A stretch of DNA of 64,000 nucleotides from the NCBI RefSeq assembly GCF_022811645.1, contig NZ_CP094534.1:4836001-4900000 (forward strand), read 5' to 3'. The notes beneath the pieces were generated by a model. It saw only the letters and a program-made list of their open reading frames with translations. It was not told the origin of the DNA and ran no database searches. Position 1 is the first letter of the stretch; each line of letters opens with the position of its first letter. Of this stretch, positions 50,789 to 57,934 are shown piece by piece. The position numbers and the translations under genes are program-made. Source of the stretch: Hymenobacter monticola (GTDB lineage: Bacteria; Bacteroidota; Bacteroidia; Cytophagales; Hymenobacteraceae).

Positions 50789-51690
50789 TGCCGGCAGCAG
50801 AAATTGCCACCGAATTGGTTAGGCTGGAGCAAAACCCAGCCATCCGCGAGGAGCTGAATTTTGCGGCCCGGGCCGATGCGCTGGATTATCTGGAATTTCA
50901 CCTCATCGACCGGCTGGCGAGCTTGGGTACCGACATTGGTCCGGCGGCCGGCGTTGGGCTACTTCAGCAAAGAGCGGAGCGCCTGCAGCAGCAATTAGAA
51001 GCTATTGATGCGGCGCTGTTTCAGCGTCTCCGGGTCGAAATCCGGGCCGGGTACCACCGGGGCGCAGCTTTCCGGGCGCTAGCGGAGCAATGCGTGGGCT
51101 TTCCCATAGCAAGCCGCCGGTTGCATGCCCCAGCGGCGGGGTACGATGTGCTGGATGAGTTCACCAATGGCCTGTTTCAGCTGCGGGCGCTGCCGCTAGA
51201 AACGACGGCCCGGGAACCGGAAATGGTGCACTACCAGAAAACGCCGACGCGCATCGTTTTTGAGCTCGTTGAACAGGCCGCCTTTGCTAAAGAAGACGTT
51301 TTCGTGGATGTGGGCGCGGGTCTGGGGCACGTACCGCTGCTGCTGAGCCTGCTGAGCGGCGTAAGGGCCCGGGGCATTGAGCTGGAACCGGCCTACGTGG
51401 CAATAGCGGCCGGGTGGGCTGCTGATTTAGGGCTGTCGCGGGTTACATTCAAGCAAGCCGATGCCCGCTGGGCCAACTATTCCGAGGGCACTGTTTTCTT
51501 CCTGTACACGCCTTTTGGGGGCCGCATGATGGCGGAGGTCATGGAGCGGCTGCGGGCCGAATCACAGCGCCGCCGCATCACGCTGTTCACTTACGGGCCC
51601 TGCACGCTGGAGGTAGCCCGGCAGCCCTGGCTGCAAGGCGTCGGGGCTGGGGAAATGAATGCCGACCGGCTGGCGCAATTCAAAAGTTGA
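50788..51690 (+). CDS. SAM-dependent methyltransferase coupled to the cyclase gene
   Basis: A 300-residue protein whose ATG shares one base with the cyclase stop (TGATG), so translation is coupled. The SAM motif I is VDVGAGLGHV (173-182), the acidic post-I residue is in GIELEPAYVA, and the motif IV-like stretch is FLYTPFGG near 240. The N-terminal 150 residues are helical (IATELVRLEQNPAIREELNF; AERLQQQLEAIDAALFQRLR) and could bind a partner or substrate. Neither the target nor a named family is recognised; the fold and the coupling are the solid points. Confidence 0.8.
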   Translation: MPAAEIATELVRLEQNPAIREELNFAARADALDYLEFHLIDRLASLGTDIGPAAGVGLLQQRAERLQQQLEAIDAALFQRLRVEIRAGYHRGAAFRALAEQCVGFPIASRRLHAPAAGYDVLDEFTNGLFQLRALPLETTAREPEMVHYQKTPTRIVFELVEQAAFAKEDVFVDVGAGLGHVPLLLSLLSGVRARGIELEPAYVAIAAGWAADLGLSRVTFKQADARWANYSEGTVFFLYTPFGGRMMAEVMERLRAESQRRRITLFTYGPCTLEVARQPWLQGVGAGEMNADRLAQFKS

Positions 51691-51727
51691 ACGCGCCGAC
51701 TGCCGGGGTTGTGCTCGCCTTGAGCCG

Positions 51728-51735
51728 TACCTTTG
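51728..51735 (+). promoter_or_regulatory. TAnnTTTG promoter element for the 51740 lipoprotein (leaderless)
   Basis: TACCTTTG is followed by GGGC and then the GTG start. Confidence 0.6.
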
Positions 51736-51739
51736 GGGC

Positions 51740-52177
51740 GTGAAAACCTTCTGTAAAATCTCACTGCTGGCCACGCTGGCCGCCTGCACCTCGCCCAACA
51801 AGCCGGTTTCGGAAAACGGCGGCCCCTCGCCGGCCAGCGCCGCCGAAATAGCCCTCATGAGCAAGCACGATTCGTTGATGGCCCAAACCGACCAGCTCAT
51901 GAGCCTAAAAGGCAAGCTTTCGGGCTACCACACCGAGGCCGCCGCGCCCTACATCCACGGCCTGCAGGCCGCCGATGCGGCCATGATGGGCTGGATGCAT
52001 CAATACAAGGCCCCTGATAGCACGGCCACGGCCGAGGCCCGCTTGGCGTATTTCCAACAGCAGCAGGAAAAGCTCAAAGCTGTGCAGGGCCGGTTCCGCT
52101 CGTCGCTCGACTCGGCCAACCGCTTCATGAAGCAATACCCGCCCGCTGGCGAGGTGGCGCCCACTTCCTCTAAATAA
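51740..52177 (+). CDS. Lipoprotein of unknown function, first gene of an SCO/cytochrome cluster
   Basis: From GTG 51740 the product is 145 residues with a lipobox LAAC (Cys16; MKTFCKISLLATLAAC). The mature part is a helical hairpin (AAEIALMSKHDSLMAQTDQL; RLAYFQQQQEKLKAVQGRFR) with Met/His residues (MMGWMHQYK) that might bind metal. Followed 12 bp later by an SCO-family gene and then a cytochrome c. I infer a periplasmic role connected with copper or electron transfer. Confidence 0.75.
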   Translation: MKTFCKISLLATLAACTSPNKPVSENGGPSPASAAEIALMSKHDSLMAQTDQLMSLKGKLSGYHTEAAAPYIHGLQAADAAMMGWMHQYKAPDSTATAEARLAYFQQQQEKLKAVQGRFRSSLDSANRFMKQYPPAGEVAPTSSK

Positions 52178-52189
52178 CCCTCGGTTAGC

Positions 52190-52870
52190 ATGTTATTGAA
52201 TCGCCTTTTGCTCCTGGCCGGGCTGGCCACCACGCTGGCCGCGCCGGCCTGCACCGAAAAACCCAAAGAAGCGGCCCGCCTACCCATCCTGGGCGAGCGC
52301 GACGTGGTGCCGCGCGCCGACGGCGGCCCGGCCGACACCGTGTACCAGACCGTGCCTGCCTTTCAGCTCACCAACCAGGCCGGGCAGCCGGTCACGAACC
52401 AGACCTTCGCGGGCCGCGCCTACGTCACCGATTTCTTTTTCGCCACCTGCCCTGGCATCTGCCCCAAGCTGCAAGGCAGCCTGCTGAAGGTGTACCAGCC
52501 GCTGGCCGCCGACCCGCGCATCGGCTTCCTGTCCATCACCATCGACCCGCAGCACGACAGCACCGCTGTGCTGAAAGACTACGCCGAGCGCCTCGGCGTG
52601 CGCACCGCCGACCGCTGGCACTTCGCCAGCCTCGGCGACCGCGCCAAGACCTTTGAACTGGCTAACCACCTGCTCACCGGCGTAATGCCCGACAGCCAGG
52701 CCCCCGGCGGCTTGGCCCACAACGGCGTGCTGGCTTTGGTGGACGACCGGGGGTACATCCGCGGCGCCTACGATGGCCTGAATGCGGAGCAAGTAGCTAA
52801 CCTGCAGCGCGATATTCCGGTGCTACTGGCCGAGATTGAGGGACGGAAGAAGGGCGTGGCCAAGCAGTAG
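52190..52870 (+). CDS. SCO1/SenC family copper chaperone-like lipoprotein
   Basis: A 226-residue thioredoxin-fold protein anchored as a lipoprotein (LAAPAC, Cys21). The copper ligands are Cys87 and Cys91 in TCPGICPKL and His177 in LAHNG, the standard CxxxC plus distal His. SCO proteins deliver copper to the CuA centre of cytochrome c oxidase or act as thiol reductases. No oxidase gene is in the window. It lies between the 51740 lipoprotein and a cytochrome c, with a short family-B hairpin in the 3' spacer. Confidence 0.92.
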   Translation: MLLNRLLLLAGLATTLAAPACTEKPKEAARLPILGERDVVPRADGGPADTVYQTVPAFQLTNQAGQPVTNQTFAGRAYVTDFFFATCPGICPKLQGSLLKVYQPLAADPRIGFLSITIDPQHDSTAVLKDYAERLGVRTADRWHFASLGDRAKTFELANHLLTGVMPDSQAPGGLAHNGVLALVDDRGYIRGAYDGLNAEQVANLQRDIPVLLAEIEGRKKGVAKQ

Positions 52871-52893
52871 CTTTAGCGCATTGAAACATAAGT

Positions 52894-52931
52894 AGCACGT
52901 CATGCTGAGCGCAGCCCAAGCATGACGTGCT
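52894..52931. terminator. Shortened family-B hairpin acting as terminator
   Basis: AGCACGTCATGCT (52894-52906) pairs exactly with AGCATGACGTGCT (52919-52931), followed by TTGTTTTAT. The loop holds the family-B word GAGCGCAGCC. It looks like a family-B element with its middle deleted. Confidence 0.7.
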
Positions 52932-52958
52932 TTGTTTTATCACCCCCTTCAACAACCC

Positions 52959-53351
52959 ATGCCCCGCCCTTACGCTCTCGCCCTGCTGGCCTTGCTGGCC
53001 CTGCCCGGCTGCTTCAGCAACAACCGCCACCAGGGGCAGCGCCTCTACGCGCAGCACTGCGCCTCCTGCCACGGCGACCAGGGCCAGGGCCTGGCCCGCC
53101 TGATTCCGCCGCTGGCCGGCTCCGACTACCTCGCCACCCACCGCGCCGAGCTGCCCTGCCTGCTGCGCCACGGCCAGAACGAGGTGATTGTGGTGAACGG
53201 CGTGGGCTACCACAACATCATGCCCGGCAATAAGGCCTTAAGCCCTGCTCAGCTTACCAACCTGCTGAACTACGTGGAAAGCCACTGGGGCAACGAAGCC
53301 GCCCCCCGGACCATCAGCGACGTGCAGGCGCAACTGGACAAGTGCCCGTGA
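52959..53351 (+). CDS. Class I cytochrome c lipoprotein
   Basis: A 130-residue protein from ATG 52959. The lipobox is LPGC (Cys18), the heme-binding site is Cys34-x-x-Cys37-His38 (CASCH), and the axial methionine is Met88 in HNIMPG. It should be a membrane-tethered periplasmic electron carrier. The linkage to the SCO gene supports a role in a respiratory branch. Followed by a family-B repeat. Confidence 0.92.
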   Translation: MPRPYALALLALLALPGCFSNNRHQGQRLYAQHCASCHGDQGQGLARLIPPLAGSDYLATHRAELPCLLRHGQNEVIVVNGVGYHNIMPGNKALSPAQLTNLLNYVESHWGNEAAPRTISDVQAQLDKCP

Positions 53352-53364
53352 GGGGTTATCAATC

Positions 53365-53470
53365 AACGTCATGCCGAACGCAGCCGAGGCATCTCGCGTG
53401 TAGCAGTAACTCTTTTCGATTGGATTACGACTGCACGCAAGATGCCTCGGCTGCGCTCGGCATGGCCGTT
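53365..53470. repeat. REP-like inverted repeat, family B, diverged copy
   Basis: AACGTCATGCCGAACGCAGC, then CGAGGCATCT (53365-53394), pairs with AGATGCCTCGGCTGCGCTCG, then GCATGGCCGTT (53440-53470), with a few mismatches. Confidence 0.85.
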
Positions 53471-53572
53471 CTCCTACTTTTCATTCGTCTTATTCCGCCC
53501 ACATTTTACCCGCCCAAAACCCGTTTTTCGGCGTAGATTGCGCTTCCAATTCACCCGCTTGCATATCCAGTT

Positions 53573-54514
53573 ATGGGCCTGTTAGACTTCCTGAAAAATA
53601 AACCCGCCGAAACCCCGGCCACCTCCACTCCTGCCACCCCCAACGCCGCGCCCGGCGCCGCCCCGGCCGACAAGCCCGCTGGCGGACCCCGCTATCAGGG
53701 CTCCAAGTACGTGGCACCGCCTGAGCCGGCCGCACCCGCCCCGCCCGTGTACCAGATTCCGGAGCCGCAGCCCCTGCCTTTCGAGCCCGAAAACGTGCTG
53801 GAGCAGCTTCTGCTGCTGGCCGCCACCGATGAGCAGGCCCGCCCGGCCTTCTACCAGGCCCTGTTGCAGGAAGAAATCCTGATGATTCTGGCCCCGATGG
53901 AGGGCATTGAGCCCGGCGAGGTAACGCTCAGCGAAGGCCAGGAAATCCAGCTGCAGGTACTCAACGATGGCAAGCTGCCCATCTTCAGCTCAGTGGCGCG
54001 CCTCACCGACGGCGGCATCGACAACGGCCCGGTGCCTTACGTACGCATCCCCGGCCACGCTTTTTTCCAAATGATTCAGGGCCAGGACTGCGTGCTAAAC
54101 CCCTTCTCGCCCGCCGGCAAGCTCCTGCCCAAAGACGAGTTGGCAGCCCTGCTCAACGGCCAGCTTACCGGCCCGCTCTCGCCCGAGGGCGGCGACGCCC
54201 AGGTGCTGCTCAGCCAGCCCGCCGAGTACCCCCAGGCCATTGCCGACGGCGTGGCCGCCTGGGCGGCCACCCAGCCCCACATCGAAGCCGCCTACCTGGC
54301 CCAGATGCAACTGGCCAACAACCCCGACGTGCCGCGCCTGCTGCTGGCCTTCATCAGCAACAACCCCGACCCGAGCTTCATGCAGGAGCTGGGCCCCGTG
54401 CTCGAAGGCAAAACCAATGTGTACCAGTTCATTGACTTAATGCTGCTGGACATGAATTCGGAAGAAGGCGTGAACCCCTATTTCCGCACCATTGAGCCGT
54501 TTTATCAGAAATAA
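53573..54514 (+). CDS. SseB-family protein
   Basis: A 313-residue cytosolic protein. A Pro/Ala/Thr-rich N-terminal tail (about 10-75) precedes the SseB N-terminal domain (LLLAATDEQARPAFYQALLQ; YVRIPGHAFFQMIQGQDCVL; LNPFSPAGKLLPKDELAALL) and the SseB C-terminal domain (PHIEAAYLAQMQLANNPDVP; YQFIDLMLLDMNS). SseB was first found through serine sensitivity in E. coli; the biochemical role is unknown. The extended tail is unusual. Confidence 0.85.
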   Translation: MGLLDFLKNKPAETPATSTPATPNAAPGAAPADKPAGGPRYQGSKYVAPPEPAAPAPPVYQIPEPQPLPFEPENVLEQLLLLAATDEQARPAFYQALLQEEILMILAPMEGIEPGEVTLSEGQEIQLQVLNDGKLPIFSSVARLTDGGIDNGPVPYVRIPGHAFFQMIQGQDCVLNPFSPAGKLLPKDELAALLNGQLTGPLSPEGGDAQVLLSQPAEYPQAIADGVAAWAATQPHIEAAYLAQMQLANNPDVPRLLLAFISNNPDPSFMQELGPVLEGKTNVYQFIDLMLLDMNSEEGVNPYFRTIEPFYQK

Positions 54515-54526
54515 GTAGAAAATCAA

Positions 54527-54688
54527 ACTCCCCTCCTTGCCCAGGAGGGGATGTTTTCGCGCCAGCGAAAACGGGGGTGGTTGTGGCGTGCGCGCCGGCC
54601 GGACATTTTCCGCCGAATGCTGCAGACGTCTACAACCACCCCCGTTTGGCTTTCAGCCAAACATCCCCTCTTTGGCAAGGAGGGGAGT
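54527..54688. repeat. Nested inverted repeat: 57-58-bp arms each with its own hairpin
   Basis: 54527-54584 (ACTCCCCTCCTTGCC...GGTTGT) pairs with 54632-54688. The outer parts match almost perfectly, but the middle of each arm differs (GTTTTCGC/GCGAAAAC on the left, GTTTGGCT/AGCCAAAC on the right), and each middle is itself a small palindrome. Such compensated arms suggest selection for structure. It lies between the SseB gene and the M28 gene. Confidence 0.85.
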
Positions 54689-54718
54689 TTTCGTTCCATA
54701 TCTCCCTACCTTCCCTCC

Positions 54719-56077
54719 ATGAAACTCGCCGCCGTCCTCCTGGCCCTCGCGCCCTTCGCCGCCTTCGCTCAAAAGCCTGCCCCGCTCCTGCCGCCCGCCG
54801 ACCCGGCCATTCAAAAGCTGGTGGATGAGATTTCGGCCAAAAACCTGGAGGCCGACATCCGCAAGCTGGTTTCCTTTGGCACCCGGCACACCCTTAGTGA
54901 CACGCAGAGCCCCACGCGCGGCATCGGCGCGGCCCGTAACTGGGTGCGCGACGAATTCCTGAAATACAGCAAGGCGGGCGGCGGGCGCATGACCGTGGAA
55001 ATGGACACCTTCACGGTGAAGCCCGACGGCCGCCGCATCAACCGGCCCGTGCTCATGGCCAACGTGCTGGCTACTCTGCCCGGCACCGACCCGACGGACA
55101 CCCGCGTCATCCTGGTGAGCGGGCACATCGACTCGCGCGTGACCGACGTGATGAACGCCACCGCCGACGCGCCCGGCGCCAACGACGACGGCTCCGGCAC
55201 CGTGCTGGTGATGGAGCTGGCCCGCGTGCTGGCTGGCCAGAAGTTTCCGTGCACCCTCAAGTTTGTGGCCGTGCAGGGCGAAGAGCAGGGCCTCTACGGC
55301 TCGGGCCACCTGGCCGAGCGTGCCAAGAAAGAAGGCTGGAATTTAATTGCGATGCTCAACAACGACATCGTGGGCAACTCCCACGGCTTCGACCCCGAAA
55401 TCAGCGACGCCACGCAGGTGCGCGTGTTCAGTGAGGGTGTGCCAGCCAACGAGACGCCTGAGCAGGCCAAAGTACGCCGCCAGCTCAGCTCCGAGAATGA
55501 CGCGCCCAGCCGCCAGCTGGCCCGCTTTATTCAGCGCGCGGCCCAGCTTTACGGCCGCGGCCACAAAGCCACCCTGGAGTACCGCCCCGACCGGTTCCTG
55601 CGCGGCGGCGACCACACGCCCTTCAATCAGCAGGGTTTCGCAGCCGTCCGCTTCACCGAGATGAACGAGGATTTCACCCACCAGCACCAAGACCTGCGCA
55701 CCGAAAAAGGCCGCGCCTACGGTGACCTGCCCGAAGGTGTGGACTACGCCTACCTGCGCCGCAACGCGGGCGTCAACCTCGCCACCATGGTGGCCCTGGC
55801 CAAAGCCCCGGCCGCGCCCGCCAAGGTCGAAGTCCTCACCGCCAACCTCACCAACCGTACCGAGTTGCGCTGGCAGGCGCCCGCCGCCGGCCCCAGGCCC
55901 AGCGGCTACGTGGTGCTGGTGCGCGAAACCAGCGCGCCGCAGTGGCAGCAGCGCTTCCCGGTGGCGGGCCTCACGGCCGACCTGCCCATTAGCAAGGACA
56001 ACTTCATATTCGGCGTGGCAAGTATTGATGCGGCCGGGCACGAGAGCGTAGCCGTGCTGCCGGTGGTGGGGCGGTAG
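54719..56077 (+). CDS. M28 family zinc peptidase with C-terminal Fn3-like domain
   Basis: From ATG 54719 the product is 452 residues; longer frames run into the 54527-54688 repeat. It has a signal peptide (cleavage near FAAFAQ). Zinc ligands are His136 (SGHID), Asp156 (GANDDGSG), Glu189 (GEEQG), Asp216 (LNNDIVGN) and a His in FTHQHQDL. Residues about 365-452 form a small beta domain (AKVEVLTANLTNRTELRWQA). It should be a periplasmic or secreted aminopeptidase. TACCTTCC lies 4 nt before the ATG. Confidence 0.93.
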   Translation: MKLAAVLLALAPFAAFAQKPAPLLPPADPAIQKLVDEISAKNLEADIRKLVSFGTRHTLSDTQSPTRGIGAARNWVRDEFLKYSKAGGGRMTVEMDTFTVKPDGRRINRPVLMANVLATLPGTDPTDTRVILVSGHIDSRVTDVMNATADAPGANDDGSGTVLVMELARVLAGQKFPCTLKFVAVQGEEQGLYGSGHLAERAKKEGWNLIAMLNNDIVGNSHGFDPEISDATQVRVFSEGVPANETPEQAKVRRQLSSENDAPSRQLARFIQRAAQLYGRGHKATLEYRPDRFLRGGDHTPFNQQGFAAVRFTEMNEDFTHQHQDLRTEKGRAYGDLPEGVDYAYLRRNAGVNLATMVALAKAPAAPAKVEVLTANLTNRTELRWQAPAAGPRPSGYVVLVRETSAPQWQQRFPVAGLTADLPISKDNFIFGVASIDAAGHESVAVLPVVGR

Positions 56078-56139
56078 GCGACAACGCTCTCTGCCTTGAT
56101 GTTTGAAGCAGGTTTCACGCTGCTAAATCAACGCATATT

Positions 56140-56985
56140 ATGAAGCCGCGCTTTGCACGAGCCATCGTTCTCCTTTGCCTGCTCTATTGCAGGGCCGCTC
56201 TGGCGCGGGTCGAGGCGCAGTGCAGCACGAGTCCCTGGATAACTGTGTGGCCGGACCTGGAAACCAAGCTGATTCAGCCGCGGCAGGTGTTTCTGTTTTC
56301 CGGCAGCTACTCTGGGGGCAAGTATTCGCTGGAAAAAATGCTGCCGCAGTTCGGCACTGCCATCCGCGCCACCCTTTGGTCGGCCCACGATTCGGTGGAC
56401 CTGCTGGTGCTCGGACATTTTGAGTACACGGGCACCGATGCCTGGGACGCGCATTCGCAACTGCTGTTGCAGCCGAGCCGCCCCCTGCTGCCCGACAGTG
56501 TGTACGAGCTGCGGGTGGCCCGCGCCGACGAGAACCTGTACTTTCTGTTTCGCAACGGCCAACCCAAGCCCGGCCAGCGGCGCGCCACGGCCTACCGCTG
56601 GCAAGTGAGCGCCGTGCCCGACGAGCAGGCCCCCGCGTGGGTTGCCACGCCAACCGTGCAACAAGCGAAATATGAAGCCAACAGCGAGGGAATCGAAAAC
56701 TACGTGATGTTTTCCTATCCGCTGCGCGACGCATCGCCCTGCCTGTTGCGGGCCACGGTACGCCACGTTTCGAGCCGGTTGGAGTCCCGGTTCATGCTGC
56801 AGACCTGGCACGACCGGCTGCCCATCGGCTGGTTCACCTGCGGCGGCAACGTGCGCCTAAAGTCGGAAGAGGCTTACACCGTTTCCTTCGAGGCCATCGA
56901 CGCAGCGGGCAATCGGGCCGTTGCCACCGGCACCCCCATCCCCTTCCGAGCGCCCATAAAAGTGGCGTGCTGCTGGGGTAATTAA
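56140..56985 (+). CDS. Secreted beta-sandwich protein of unknown function
   Basis: A 281-residue protein with a signal peptide (MKPRFARAIVLLCLLYCRAA). The rest is beta-rich, with an Ig-like feel (VYELRVARADENLYFLFRNG; YTVSFEAIDAAGNRAVATGT) and cysteines that could form disulfides. No enzyme motif seen and no family recognised. A hairpin (56991-57029) follows. Confidence 0.65.
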   Translation: MKPRFARAIVLLCLLYCRAALARVEAQCSTSPWITVWPDLETKLIQPRQVFLFSGSYSGGKYSLEKMLPQFGTAIRATLWSAHDSVDLLVLGHFEYTGTDAWDAHSQLLLQPSRPLLPDSVYELRVARADENLYFLFRNGQPKPGQRRATAYRWQVSAVPDEQAPAWVATPTVQQAKYEANSEGIENYVMFSYPLRDASPCLLRATVRHVSSRLESRFMLQTWHDRLPIGWFTCGGNVRLKSEEAYTVSFEAIDAAGNRAVATGTPIPFRAPIKVACCWGN

Positions 56986-56990
56986 TTTTT

Positions 56991-57029
56991 CAGGCCAAAG
57001 CCGGCCCGTTGTAATGCCGGCTTTGCCTG
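56991..57029 (+). terminator. Hairpin terminator after the 56140 gene
   Basis: CAGGCCAAAGCCGGC (56991-57005) pairs with GCCGGCTTTGCCTG (57016-57029) with one bulge. There is no strong T-run, so its efficiency is uncertain. Confidence 0.5.
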
Positions 57030-57068
57030 ACCGATATATCCCCAAATTCTCACCAACTCCAACCCATC

Positions 57069-57839
57069 ATGTCACTGCTCGCCATTGTTCTCCTGATTGT
57101 TGCCTTGCTTCTTTCCGGCATCCGCGTGGCGCAGGAATACGAGCGGGCCATTGTGTTTCGGCTAGGCCGGTTTGTAGGCACGCGCGGGCCGGGGCTGTAC
57201 TGGATAATTCCTTTTTTCGAGCGCCAGCAAACCATCGATATTCGCACCAAAACCGTGGATTTGGAACAGCAGGAAACCATCACCAAGGACAGCGTGACCA
57301 TCAAGGTGAACGCCGTGCTGTGGTTTCGGGTCACGAACCCGGCCGATGCCATCATCAAGGTGGCCAATTTCAACCAGGCGGTTTACCAGCTGTCGGTCAC
57401 GGCCTTGCGCAACATCATTGGGCAGCACCAGCTGGATGAGATGTTGCGCGAGCGCCAGCAAATCAACGCCGCGCTGCTGCAAATCGTGGACGCCGCCACC
57501 GAGAACTGGGGCGTGAGCGTGGAGCTAGTCGAAATCAAGGACGTGGAAATTCCGGAATCCATGCAGCGGGCCATGGCGCGCGAGGCCGAAGCCGTGCGTG
57601 AGAAGCGCGCCCGCATCATCAAGGCCGAAGCCGAGTTGGAGGCCTCCATCAAGCTCACGCAGGGCGCCAAGCAGATGGAAGAAAGTCCAATTGCGCTGGA
57701 GCTACGCCGCATGCAGATGCTCTCCGAAATCGGCATCGACAACAACACGACGACGGTGGTGCTCATCCCGTCTGAGTTTACCAACGCCGCCAAGAGCTTC
57801 ACGCAGATGGTGGAGAAACACGACAACCCGGGCGAGTAA
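57069..57839 (+). CDS. SPFH/stomatin-like membrane protein (slipin)
   Basis: A 256-residue protein. An N-terminal membrane hairpin (about 1-20) is followed by the SPFH domain (EYERAIVFRLGRFVGTRGPG; VTIKVNAVLWFRVTNPADAI) and a coiled coil (about 165-215, ARIIKAEAELEASIKLTQGA). It forms oligomeric membrane scaffolds that organise proteases or lipids. Bacterial slipins are often next to an NfeD gene, which is not present here. Confidence 0.93.
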   Translation: MSLLAIVLLIVALLLSGIRVAQEYERAIVFRLGRFVGTRGPGLYWIIPFFERQQTIDIRTKTVDLEQQETITKDSVTIKVNAVLWFRVTNPADAIIKVANFNQAVYQLSVTALRNIIGQHQLDEMLRERQQINAALLQIVDAATENWGVSVELVEIKDVEIPESMQRAMAREAEAVREKRARIIKAEAELEASIKLTQGAKQMEESPIALELRRMQMLSEIGIDNNTTTVVLIPSEFTNAAKSFTQMVEKHDNPGE

Positions 57840-57856
57840 CCAAGTTGTAGAAATTA

Positions 57857-57901
57857 AAAACGCCTGTCATCCTGTGCTGCGCTCAGGATGACAGGCGTTT
57901 T
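57857..57901. terminator. Short family-A hairpin acting as a bidirectional terminator
   Basis: AAAACGCCTGTCATCCTG (57857-57874) is exactly complementary to 57884-57901, with the loop TGCTGCGCT. It contains the family-A ends (GTCATCCTG / CAGGATGAC) without the GAAGGACCTT half. Between convergent genes. Confidence 0.85.
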
Positions 57902-57934
57902 ATTTCAGAAGAAGTTCAACCGACGGCAAACAGC

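Noticed and set aside
9735..57901. CRISPR array made of the repeated hairpin words
   Set aside because: The copies are kilobases apart, are inverted rather than direct repeats, have no uniform spacers, and no cas genes are present.
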